NCBI RefSeq assembly: GCF_002127325.2 | Contig: NC_035435.2 | Coordinates: 131,976,904 to 132,040,903, forward strand | Origin: Helianthus annuus | Lineage: Eukaryota > Streptophyta > Magnoliopsida > Asterales > Asteraceae | DNA length: 64,000 nt | Direction: 5' to 3' | Part shown: positions 33,224-45,008 of the stretch, in pieces | How positions within the stretch are numbered: the stretch's first letter is position 1 | Layout of the letters: each line of letters begins with the position of its first letter | The notes under the pieces: generated by a model | Told to the model about the DNA's origin: nothing | Seen by the model: only the letters and a program-made list of their open reading frames with translations | Databases searched by the model: none | Position numbers and translations under genes: made by a program

Positions 33224-36200
33224 TCATCCCCAACTTGAAAGAAATTTCGTCCCGAAATTTGACAAGTAGGAACTGAGGAGTGAAGTGAGGAAATTAGGAT
33301 TATTGCGGATTTTGCTCGGGTGTCACATCCTCCCCATGTTACAGAAATTTCGTCCTCGAAATTTAGGCTATATTATACTCTAGGCTCCAATTATGAGTTT
33401 GTCGATAATTCACTAAACACGTAGTTAAATACGGTTTCACGAAAGTTCACTAAATAATATATAAGTCATATAGCATATAAAGTCAGATAACATATAAATT
33501 CACATAAGTTATATTTCTTTATTTGCTCAGGAATAGTGTTCTAATTGTTCATCAACGTTCGAGTACAACCCATGTGTAATTCCGTAATTCCCCGAATTAC
33601 CGTTATGTGAGTGTTATGCATGAATGAGTGTTTGAGGTAATAGAGTTTGTGTTAATTGTGTTAAACTAAAAATGTCTTGCTCTTAAGTAGAAACACAAGT
33701 TGAGTTAATAGGAGCTTGATAATGAAGAATGTTGTGACAAGTTATGCTAAGCTCAAGAGATGCTCACAAAAGTTGAAATACGAGTGTGTCATACATCTGT
33801 ATGGCATTGCCTGATGCATTTAACATGTGCGACCGGGGGGGGGGGGGTTGTTGCACTAAATATAACTTGGGTGAGCTATACGCCTTCGAATTTGGGGACT
33901 TGCAAAAAGGCAGTGTTTAGTTATCATGGATGTTGTATATTAAGTAGCCAACACTTCACGAAGCAAGTGTATCTAATGTATATCTAGAGCTTACCAGGAT
34001 TGAGGCGAATGTCGTACATCATAAACGAAGGGTCGACGAGATAAACCGAACTGGAAATGTGTTAAGGTAGTTTGTTACAGGCTAAAATGCTCAACCCTCA
34101 AATCACGTGTGTCGGGTGCACTACCAAGATTTTCTCGAAGCAAAATATGTGAATGTGATAAAGTGAGTGTAAGAGATATATGTTTATATATGGTATCGCT
34201 ACCGGCGATCAGAACTGGTGCAGTCACCCCTATCGAAGATCAAAGGTGATGCCATTGTATGTAAGAATTCGAGAAAGAAAATATAATTTCTTGGAACAGG
34301 TGATTCAAGCAATTCAATCAATCGATTGAATGAAAACTCAAGTTAGGCATTAATCCCTATTTCAGACTGGTATCATCTTGACTCGTTCGTTCAGAGGGAA
34401 AAGAGATTTTCAGTTGATATTGATCGTGATATTTTGGTCGCAGTTGATTGTAGTAGATGACCAGCCTTCGGTCAAAGAGAGATAAGCATGGAACAAAGAG
34501 GTCGATGAAGCTATACATGAGTATGGTGCTTTCACACAAGAGGGAATTTTGACCTTGGCATACCTTACGTAAGTAATAATTTTATTTTTATGTTCTTGCA
34601 CTTGATGATCTTAAGTATGACTCATTCCTCGAGTGACGTTCGTAGAGAGTGATTTAGCCAAGCAAGGATTAGCGTATAACAGGGCTATGCAAGAACTATG
34701 GTATTCATTTTAGCACAACAAGATAAGACGCGAAGAATATACCAAAACGCGGTTATCATAAATCTGTTCCATCTAATTGTTTTAGAATCACGAGTAAAGT
34801 AGCAAATCCGATGATGAGGATGTAGCTGGTCGCAAACAAGAAGTATAAATGGAAATAAAGTGATGTACCAGTCGATGGAAGCGTTACTTTGAGGGTGTTG
34901 GCGCAAGAAGAATTATCTATGAAGGTGATAGTTGGCTAAGTCTGTAGCATCTCGGTTAAATCAGAGCGTTCTCTACAGTCGTCGAGCTGCTTGTATGCGA
35001 ATAAGAATAGATTCACTAAGATCCATGTAAGTAATTGAGTATGCAATTAGTCGAACATGTATGCAACCAAGTTTGAAGGTTTGAACTAAGACGGGTGTAC
35101 TGGGGACATCACATATGTCGCCAAGAGGTTTCATTACAAAGGCATGTAAAGGCGTTCAAAATGGTATGGTGATGATAACAATACATCATCATTTTCAGAT
35201 TCAATATTGAAATGATGGAACTGTTCTTATGGAAATCCGTTTGCAGAGTTAGATATGTTAGGATGAAAACCAGGTTAGACTAACGATAAGTCACAAGGCA
35301 GTATAATGGGGCCAAAGGGAATTTTATGGTTAAGTGCAAGGGGTAAAGTATTAGTGTACGAGGGATTCTTCATACTACGTTGATATGCTGATGTCGAAGA
35401 GCTTACACTAAGAGTCTTGTAGGGTTTAGATCGAGATAACAGGTTCTGATGAGAATCTTAGTTTCACCAAGTTTCTTACATGAGTAAAAGAAAAATAATG
35501 AGGGATTCCCGTGATGATAGCTCATTGTGTTCGAGAACATCTTCGGTCTAATAGTTGCGCCTATCAACTACCGCATGGGTTTAACTGTTCCAGTTAGTCG
35601 TTGAGTGGTTTATGAGAACTTCTACTAGCGCTACGGAAGTTATAAGCAAATAAAAAAAAATATCACAGGTTACACAAAGATTCACATGCATCCACAAGAA
35701 TGGTGGAAAGAATAAGGATCAAGATTGAATAGAAGTCAATCATCGCCATAACCCCAACAGATTGTTGAATCCCCAGTTATGTCGATTAATGAGTCAGAAT
35801 CCCTTTCACACTTGCTAAGCCTCACTGGGACTCACATGCACCCCACATTATTATTATGTGTGCACCCATAATGATAATGTAATTTGCATGTTTATCTCAG
35901 TTCCTCTTAGCTTGTGTCAAAAGGTTCCTTAGATTCGAGTAGCAAAACGAACGTTGTTAAGATAGTAAAGATCACAAAAGTCTAGAGGTTATGCCATACT
36001 AACAATGCATCATAAGGTAGACAAATAATTACATGTAATCAATCATACTATAGTGCTGAGTGTGTAGCCATATGCAATGTCATAAGTAGGTGTACGCTAG
36101 GCACGTAATGCATAAGGTAAATAAAAAACGAACCTTGCAATCTGAAGCTGAGTGTCATGGTCGATTTCAGAACTGTTCGGTTATAGTCTGGTTTTATGAA

Positions 36201-36247
36201 AGCGTTTTAAAACCAAGTTCACTATAACAGTGGCTCTGATACCAAAC
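33224..36247 (-). other. Non-coding interior of the young gypsy element
   Basis: Begins with 'tcatccccaacttgaaagaaatttcgtcccgaaattt'-type sequence shared with the interior edge at 7356, and ends with sequence shared with 11080-11527, including 'tcacatgcaccccacatta' and the primer site. Between them all frames are closed at short distances. A 14-base G-run lies at about 33833-33847. Confidence 0.75.
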
Positions 36248-38791
36248 TGTCACACCCCAAAATTACCACGTCGGGAGTGTCCCTGTTAGGCGCGTGACAA
36301 ACCAATAACGAGCCACTAATCATACTGAACCAATCACGAGTGTTAAATAAAATCATCATTTATTACTGAAAATCACCGTCACTAAGTTTGAATGAAAACC
36401 AACATGTTCAACGGAAGCAAATAAAATAAAAAAAATCATAGTTTAATTGTTTCAAATTAAATGTATGTAATCAATAAACTCAGCATTCGTATCCAATCAG
36501 CACGACCCATGACCACTCCAGCTACTTCAGACAGCAAGTTCCAAATCCATATAATCTAACGACCTGCGAGCATGCACCAAGTGTATCAGACAACGCTGGT
36601 GAGTTCATAGTTTTACGAAAACGTTGTTTACCAAGTATGTAGTTAATCCATTGAAGTTAATTCCAGAAGTAATGATGAAAACAATGTTGATAATACCCCA
36701 ATACAAGACGGCTTCTGATTATTTTGCCCTTTCTCCAATGCTCCTATCAAAGCATTGGTCATGACTTGGTCATTAGTTCAACACCCGTCCTCCCAGGAAC
36801 GGGGTGAGGTTGCCAAACCTAAGTAGCGCTACTAACTAATACCATGTTACCTTCCAGGTAACCAAACAACACGGAGGGACTTTAAAGGTGATAGGAAGAG
36901 TATATTATCCAACATTCCCGTTTTTACCCAAAAGACTTATCCCTCCCAGGAATACCCACTGACTGTCCCAACCGCCGGGACGCATGCTCAAGAGAGATGA
37001 ACTCACCTTGGTTTTGCTCGGTAAGACTAGTTACTTTGTTTAACAGTTGAGCAATCAAGTCCTAGTACAATTATCATTATAATCAGTTTCACATGTCCAT
37101 AAGTCACGTAATCAACATGTTGCACACAGTGTAATAACAATCAATAACACATATTAAACATTCTGCTTGCATCCAAGTTTATTCATTAGTCCATGTTTGA
37201 TCTATCCCATAACAGTGTTCGGCCCAAACACTACTATACTCATGTCCATTTATGAATTAAGCATACCTATTATGTTTAGCCAACACTAGTACGGCCCAGC
37301 TAGACACCGGCCCAAACAAAGTGAAGTCCAAGGGACTTGTGCGACCCTACTGAAGTATACATTCACAATCTGGGTGTGCAACCCATGCGTGGCCCAGCAC
37401 CAAGAATATGTGGTTAGATGGATGTGCAACTTGTAGTTGGGCACATCCCACTGTTAACCCTCGACCCCATGTTATTCTACCCAAAAGTTTTCAAAACAGA
37501 ATAGTAGTTCATCAAACAACATATAATATTCAATAACAATCAATACCCAATTTACACCACAATCATGACAACCGTTTCACAACCATATAGCTTTAATTAA
37601 TAATAAGTCTTTAAGGCCATACATCATTTTCATTGACTTTTGTCTAAAATAAGTGGTCCAATTATTAACAATTTCTCATCATCAATATCCTAATACTCCT
37701 GTACATGCTCATGACCCAATCAGGTTGATACTTCATACGTACATGATCACATGATTTTATTAATTAACATGTATTCCTAACTGGTACATCTAAAAACAAC
37801 ATTCATGCAATTAATTCCCCAATCTGATTATCATAACAAGCTGGTAACAATTACAACTAATACATAGATGCATATCATATTCTCACTATCCGAATCTAAT
37901 ATACATGCAACCCTAATCAAGATACAATTCAACCGACAACGTACGCCACACCCGAGCCTATTTACTACACATATATCACACTTCACATCCACTCTCCTTG
38001 TAAATTAAGCACACATACAAACAAGATCACACATAATTCCTACGATTAATCCAACACACAAATACGATTATGTATTAACAAAGCTAGCGAGTAAAGGTTT
38101 GGCACAAACGCAAATCACTAACCACGCGTTTTGATCCGGAAAAGAGGCTGCTAACTCGAAGGGGGAGGGGGTATCGTCTGCCGTCGACCCAAAGAGATGT
38201 GGGGTTTCTTTTGCTGTGCGTGGTCTTGAAAAAGAGAAGTAGGGGTTTGCAAAGAGTTGTGAAGCCTTATGTATTATTTACGTAATTAAAGGGGATGGGA
38301 GGTGGGCTCGGTTTGGTTTTGGTCCAACAAACAACCACCGCATGTGCAGCCCACTTAATGAAATAAATCAAAATCACATGCTACTAGTTAAAAATCACAT
38401 GCAGCTAGCTATTGATTGGAGCCTAATGTCGGCCCATGTGCTGAACAAATAATTAAGCTTATGCCGGCCCATGTGCTGAATAATTAGTAAGTTTATAAAT
38501 ATTAATTTGCATGAGATATGTTTAGTGATTTAATAATAGCGTTTCCGATCCATGACTAACAAAGATATCCACAAAGATATCCTAAGTGTATGCGTGTGCC
38601 AAGATGTCCACATGCGACCCAAATGTAACGTGTGTGCGGTTTGAAACATAAATTCGATATAGACGGCCCAAAAGCATAATCGGCCCAATCGTCTACCAAG
38701 TTTAACATGAGAGGGAAACGTTGGAAAGGAATAATGAGAAATTAAGATCACGAACGAACTGGCACAAACCTTGAAAGTCCGGGTTGTCACA
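36248..38791 (-). repeat. LTR of the young gypsy element (right)
   Basis: One base longer than the left LTR (an extra T in the CTTTAATTAAT run) and otherwise nearly identical. Hairpin at 36735-36758. Confidence 0.92.
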
Positions 38792-38885
38792 TATTATAAC
38801 ATAACTTAATATGACACATGACACTAGGGTCTTATATAGGTTTTGTGCTATTAATATAGGTTTTAGTGGCACTTGACACGCCTTT
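38792..38885 (+). mobile_element. CACTA continuation
   Basis: TATTA duplication followed by CACTA-type repeat phrases (ataacttaatatgacac, gacactagggtcttata), ending where the next gypsy LTR starts. The right end of the CACTA element must lie beyond the window or beyond the copia element. Confidence 0.6.
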
Positions 38886-39361
38886 TGTAACATTTCCATT
38901 TTTATCATATAAGAATTATTGGTTGTTTAAGTTTATTAATCACTAGTAACTAGTTTAATTTTTATTATTATTATTATAACTATTCGACCCAAATAGTTTT
39001 AAAAACTAGTTTATATATAATTGATTGGAATATTATAATAATTAATTGGCTTGTATATGCGTGACTTTTTTATTTTCTATATTAAAATAAAATATATAAA
39101 AACTTATTAAACGGGTAGACTACGGGTAAGTTGACTGTTAGAAATATGAAGCACCTAGACGGGTCTAGGAACCGTTTAATAATTAAGTTATAAAAATACA
39201 TTATATTTGAACCTACACCGTTTTTAATAAAACTTGTTTCAAAATGTAGATACAAATATTCTCGTTCTAAATGACATATTCATTGTTTTATAAAACGTTA
39301 TATTTTAGAAGTTATACACGCTAAATAAGTGAAGCAGTTGAATTAATTATAATAATAAATA

Positions 39362-42300
39362 TCTCTATACTTATAAATAAAAATGATTGTACACTTGGCA
39401 TTGTTTTAGCCCACCCTTTTAAGTTTTTCTCTTAAAATTAAACCCAATGCTGCCACATAGGATTTTTTTAACACGTGTCATCTTGCCTCATTCTAACTAG
39501 GTTTTATTTCTGATTGAGAGAAGATTCAGAGAAGATATACAAAATCCTCTCGAATCCGTTCAAAAAAAAAATCCTCCCGAACGCCAAACCTTCTCCTACC
39601 TTCAGCCGCCTCTCCTACCTTCAGTCGCCGTCAAACACAGATAATAGATATTACAGACTACAGTCGCAGATCTGTTCTCCAAAGATTCCATTGTTCGTCT
39701 CGTGACCGATCGAAACGCAGATTTGTTCATCGTTTTGCCAAATTTGGGGTAAGTGCTTATACTCATGTTAATTGTATTCGAGATTAAATGTAAGGCATTA
39801 CATGTGTTTAATCTAAAGTTTGTGGTCTCTGCAGTTTTGCCCTAATTCAACACTCTAGTTCCTCCATGGCTTAATTACTTCTCACATTTTCCATCTCAAG
39901 GTATACTCCTCTTCTGTTATATGTTATTCGTGTGTATACAATTATTGTTTGGATTGATTTTGTTGAATTTAGTTCTTGATTATGTGTTTTCCCAATGGGT
40001 TTTGATGTTCGCTAGGGTTTGGAGGTTCTTTTAGAGGTAAATGATTATCTATTACACTATACACTACAAATAGCCACCAAAGTAGCCTCAAATTAATTTC
40101 TATTTTAACAGCATTTCAAGATTATGTTAGGATCAAAATCATACACATTATAATTGGCACAAAACTAAAGGTTAAAAAAACAATATTTACTTAGTTCACC
40201 AATGTTCCTACCATCTGCAGTTATTGCTACGATTCTAAAGGATCCGAGAATTGTTATTAAATTTACAAACTTTGACCACTTAAATCCTTAATCATTATGC
40301 CCAACCTAATAATATTTCCACCTATAGAAAATCTTGTCATCTAATATACATATATTATAATATGATCAATTCTGCAAGCTCAAGTTCAGCTGTACAGTAT
40401 CTACATGCTTACTTAACATAATACATATACTCATTTTGTAATTTTCTGCCAATAAATGCTTCCAAACAATGTTTTAAGCTATTACTGTTCTTGCTGGCCA
40501 TTAGGTTCTTAAAAGTAATAGACCATTGTATAAACATACATTTATCCAGAAAAAAACTACGGATTTAGGGGGTTGGATGTGCATTAGACATTAGCAATGT
40601 TATTATTGGGACTTGAAGAATTGGAATCACAATCAAATAATCATGTGCTAAATGGGGTGTTTGGATGTGCGTTTTTTTAACTTATCAAGTGAGACTGAAA
40701 AATCCGAATTAGAACATCAACTACGATAATACATTTTACGGCAAGATAGTTTTTAAAGCTACTTTTGATTCATGAATCTGTAAAAAAGGCACTTCTCGAG
40801 CAGTTGACATCAGATTCGACCAAATCGTACTACTCCTAACCCGGTTGTTTGAACATCCCTATTTAGTTGTGTATAGTTATGTCAACCAAGGTTTAAAAGA
40901 ACCGAATTGAGCCTCGAGGCGTTTTCCCCTCGCCTCATGAGGCGAACCGAGGCGTAAGCCTAAGGCGGATTAAAAAAAACAAGTATAAAATTATATATCT
41001 TATAAAAAATACAATAATTTGCATGTTTTTGCAAATATGATTATTTTGATGCTTGAAGTGGCCTTATTGGTTGAAATCTACTTTTTACGTGCAACTTAGT
41101 TGCTTGCGTATTAAATTATTTACACGGTTGACTGTTTTTTTTGGTATCAAAACTATAACGTTTTGAGTTTGGTTGGTTAAATTTTAGGATTTCTATGAAA
41201 CAGGTTACTTAGTGAAAGCTGTAAGAATGGAGTTAGGTGCCGCGAGCTCGAACGCAAACGAAGAACCAAAGTTCCTTTGGAACTAGTGGGCAATTCCCAA
41301 AGCCAACTACTTGGCATGGAGAGCTTTTTCGGGTAGCATGCCATCTAAATCATGCCGTCCCGGATCTGAATTGCGCGACTTTGTGGCATTGGTGAAGAGT
41401 TTTCAACACATATATTTATTAATTGCTCGATTGCCAGAAGCATTTGGTGGAACATATTTGCTTGGGTGAGGGTTCCTATTCCTTCCCATTGCAATAATAT
41501 GGAGCACATGGTGGATGCATTCGCTGCTAGCCCTGGAGCAAGAAAACCGGATAAAAATAGTTCATACTATAGTGTTGGCAACAATTTGGCGCATATCTAG
41601 CAAGGGACTTGAAGATTTTTGAAGGAAAAGTAACATTCGTCTTAAGAATAATGGGAGCTAATCAAGGAAGACATTTTAATTTGGGTGTCGAAATGGACTA
41701 AGGTTCCCACTATGTCATGGGAAAAGTGAGTTTGTCTTTGATGTAGTCGAATTATTGTAATCAGATCTTCGGGTCTGTGCGTTTTTCTGATTTTTTTCTA
41801 TTGTACTTTCCGAGTTCCTTGTCCAAAAAATAAAGGAAAAGAAAGTAGTTTTCACAACTTCACCTTATATTTGTTATTCTTGCAATAAATCAGTATTCTT
41901 TCATCTTTTTAGGTTCAAATATGGATGGGAATAATTCTGGATATCTATATGAGATTATTATTGATTCTAGCTAAAGTAATACATATGCAAAGTTTTTGAG
42001 TTTTTATATAAAGAGCACACAAACCAAAAGTTAATTGCTAGTTAAGGTTCACATATATTGTGAGTTTAGCATATTAAATTTTGCAAATTATTGTTTCAGT
42101 GGTTGATGGTTTAAATTGCGTATTAGACGAAAAATTTAAAATGGATGATTTATAAGAAACTTTAATGCAAAAACAACAAATGAATTCGGCGGGTCATGTC
42201 TAAAATTTAAAATGTGTTGAACATTTGCAATTCGAATGTCACAGATGTGAACTTTTTCCTCGACAAAATGTATATCAATTTCGACATTAACTTGCACATG

Positions 42301-42583
42301 TACGTGGGTTATAATAGTAAATTCACTTTCTCATTACTTTAATATGTAAGTTTTTTTTATAAAGTTTCGTCTTGTGTCGTCTCAGTGGTATAAGATGAAC
42401 CATTAAGCTGTCTCTTTGCACCGCAGTTGTGACTTATGTATTGAAAGTATGCATATAACGAGTGTATTAGTTCTAATAACATTTTTGTGTATTTTTATTG
42501 AAGGTTCCATATAGTTTTATCAAAAATATCTATTTACAAAATATATTAGTTCGACCCGTGTATCACACGGGTAACTAACCTAG
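39362..42583 (+). mobile_element. Helitron in the gypsy LTR, with empty site in the window
   Basis: 5' end TCTCTATACTTATAAATAAA. The 3' end has a perfect 7-bp hairpin CCCGTGT-ATC-ACACGGG (42555-42571), then 8 bases and CTAG (42580-42583). It is flanked by host A (39361) and T (42584). The equivalent position in the other LTR copy (52923/52924) has the uninterrupted sequence AATA|TCATAA, which proves insertion between A and T without target duplication. The 3.2-kb element has no Rep/helicase. It carries an exon-like block near its 5' end (39510-39745, ending in a GTAAGT donor-like site) and a LINE fragment (41278-41622). Confidence 0.95.
41278..41622 (+). pseudogene. LINE reverse-transcriptase zinc-binding (zf-RVT) fragment
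   Basis: Translates as the C-terminal zinc-binding region of plant non-LTR retrotransposon polymerase: W-x-I-P-K-A-N-Y-L-A-W-R-A near the start, then in another frame L-C-G-I-G-E-E-F-S-T-H-I-F-I-N-C and ARSIWWNIFAWVRVP, then in a third frame K-I-V-H-T-I-V-L-A-T-I-W-R-I. One stop (TAG 41284-41286) and two frameshifts break it. It lies inside the Helitron, so it was either captured by it or inserted into it. The usual CPxC cysteines are partly lost. Confidence 0.82.
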
Positions 42584-42784
42584 TCATAAAATAAATCAAA
42601 ATATTTGAATTTAAAATTTATAAAGTGAACGTGTGATGTGCATGAAAGTCAAAGAAAGAAATAAATAAAATAATAAATAATAATAAATTTTAAGTTACAA
42701 ATGAAATTTGTAGGTTACGTGGCTGTGGCTGGCCAAATTAAAGAAAGAATCTTTTGAGTGCTCCCTAAGTTAAGTTCAATGTAC

Positions 42785-42792
42785 TATAAATA
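42785..42792 (+). promoter_or_regulatory. First TATA box of the gypsy B LTR
   Basis: TATAAATA followed by a pyrimidine-rich leader. The copy in the 3' LTR has lost the motif (CTAAAAATAG near 53110). Confidence 0.5.
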
Positions 42793-42879
42793 GAAGTGGC
42801 CACTACACCTTTTCAATTGTTCATTTCTTGCTCTGGCTTCTCTCTCGCCAACTTTCTTTGTCTATTCTTCATAATTATT

Positions 42880-43521
42880 GTTTTTATTTTAATATTTTCA
42901 TCAATAATAATAATAAAGCCCTGCCCCGTTTTAAATGTTTTAACCCCTGATCACTAAGTCAATACCCTGTCCGATTGATTTAGGACCCACCAACGCATGT
43001 CAAGGCTCTGCCCGACTAAGTACGTTGGGGTTCTGTCTCGTGACGTAGGGATAAAGTCGAATTGGGTTACTCTACTTAATGCGAGTGCATTATATATTTT
43101 ATTAAACAGTTCAGGAGTTATACCCAGAATTTAACAACCCTCGAAAACGACCCTAAACGCTCCAAGATACACCTCGTATACGAGAAATAGGCCCGAAATT
43201 GTTTTTATTTTAATATTTTCATCAATAATAATAATAAAGCCCTGTCCCGTTTTAAGTGTTTTAACCCCTGATCACTAAGTCAATACCCTGTCCGATTGAT
43301 TTAGGACCCACCAATGCATGTCAAGGCTCTGCCCGACTAAATACGTTGGGGTTCTATCTCGTGACGTAGGGATAAAGTCGAATTGGGTAACTCTACTTAA
43401 TGCGAGTGCATTATATATTTTATTAAACAGTTCAGGAGTTACCCAGAATTTAACAACCCTCAAAAACGACCCTAAACGCTCCAAGATACACCCCGTATAC
43501 GAGAAATAGGCCCGAAATACA
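42880..43521 (+). repeat. 321-bp tandem duplication inside the 5' LTR
   Basis: Units 42880-43200 and 43201-43521. The 3' LTR (52451-53852) carries a single copy (about 53207-53527), so the duplication arose after integration or in one LTR only. A third, diverged version of its 'ctgcccgacta..gttggggttctgtctcg' portion lies at 43905-44060. Confidence 0.88.
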
Positions 43522-43767
43522 TTTAAATTAATAAAAATAAAATAAAAACAATATTTTAAGTCTGTCGCGGGGGGCGACAGACTATACCTCCTCCATCGCG
43601 AGCCGCGAGCGAAGGGAATGGTGGCAGAACGCGGAGCCGCCACGTGGCAGGACACGCGTCGACAACCGGGATGACTCAGCAACCTCACGCCGCCTTTTTG
43701 ACCCTGGCGGGGCACGACGCCCTCTTGGGTCTCCGTCGCGGGGCGCGAGAAACTGGCCGAACGACCC

Positions 43768-43774
43768 TATAAAT
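43768..43774 (+). promoter_or_regulatory. Second TATA box of the gypsy B LTR
   Basis: TATAAAT, conserved at 53777-53783 in the 3' LTR, followed by a conserved leader 'ggagggcttcggcatttcag'. Confidence 0.55.
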
Positions 43775-44754
43775 GGAGGGCTTCGGCATTTCAGTCGAAT
43801 TCGTTCAGAAATTCTTATTCGCTCTCAATCTATGATAGCTAAAGTAATCCCCGGGTATTATACCCCCTAATTAGCGGAGATCTGCCTCGTTGTAAGTATC
43901 ATAACCCCTAGTAACGTATTAGATACGCTGCCCGATTGATCTAGTGCTCCGTAACGGCTGTTGAGGCTCTGCCCGACGTAGTCGTTGGAGTTCTGTCTCG
44001 GGGAGGGTATAACTATTGTAAATTTGGGTTATTATACTAACGCGTGTGCATTGTTTAAAATTTATTGATCGTAACTAGGAAACCACAGGAAATTACCTAA
44101 GATAGCAATATGAGTTAATCCTCTTTTTGTAAATTTCTTTTACAAAATCTCAATTGTTTTAATTTATATTTAACAGTGATTGAGTATTTGTATTCTATAA
44201 TTATCGTCGGTATGTTGGGGTTTTGTATACAAAATTAGTTACTACACTGTGAGTAGTAACATGACCACAAGTCGGGTTGACAGTACCGTGGGTGGTAATT
44301 AAAGTAGAAATATAAATAAATGTAATTGCGAGATCACCCTCAATGCTGTACAATGATAAAACTTGTTTTGATTAAACTAGGATTCACTCGCCGGTATTTC
44401 TTGTATTTCTTGCTGATAAAATCTTTTAACACGTGTTTCAGGTAACTTAGTGTGAAGCCAATAAAGCCAGCTGGAGAGCACTGAAGGCTTAGAAAAGTGG
44501 CCATAAAAGTTACATAATTAAAAATGAGAATTGTTTTCAATAATTAGGGTTATTCCCTATAACTGTACAAAAATGAAAATTTGGTTTTATCCCAGTATTC
44601 TATTTTAAATATTTTGGTGTTTAACTCTGATAAAAATATTCGCTAACTACGGTCCTGATGAAAATTTCTGCTGCCAAATTGATAAACACCGATACCATCT
44701 GACTGGCTCAAGGCTCCCGCTCCCAGGGTAGGGGTCGAGGGTTGTGACAGAAGG

Positions 44755-44766
44755 TGGTATCAGAGC
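44755..44766 (+). other. Primer-binding site of gypsy element B
   Basis: TGGTATCAGAGC, the tRNA-iMet primer site, five bases after the LTR end. Confidence 0.92.
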
Positions 44767-44963
44767 TAAACCACTTGTTTAAGCCATTTAGTTGTTCTTT
44801 TAATACCTAAACCTTAAGCATTTATGTTGTGTTAGGAAATAAATATCTTATGTGTTATCTTGTGAACCTAAAATCTTAATGTGTTTATTATGATTTTATG
44901 TCATTTAACGAATTTTGAATTCCCAATATGTGTTACCCATATCTGTATCTTACAGTTATGTTG

Positions 44964-45008
<45 letters not shown>

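Larger units (their letters stand above)
30681..38791 (-). mobile_element. Young non-autonomous Ty3/gypsy element
   Basis: 8,111 bp with target duplication TATTA (30676-30680, 38792-38796). LTRs 30681-33223 and 36248-38791 differ by eye at only about four positions in 2.54 kb, so it is the youngest datable insertion here. Minus orientation: primer-site complement GGCTCTGATACCA at 36232-36244 and pyrimidine tract (minus-strand purine) at 33224-33236. The 3.0-kb interior has no open frame longer than about 75 codons and no recognised Gag or Pol, so it must have been mobilised in trans. The LTR ends and the sequence near the primer site are related to the element at 4430-14454. Confidence 0.93.
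38886..44749 (+). repeat. 5' LTR of gypsy element B
   Basis: TGTAACATTTCC... to ...GGGTTGTGACA. The 5,864 bp reduce to about 2.3 kb once the Helitron (39362-42583) and one copy of the 321-bp tandem unit are discounted. Two TATA boxes: 42785-42792 and 43768-43774. GC-rich 'GTCGCGGGG' blocks lie at 43560-43740. Confidence 0.85.
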
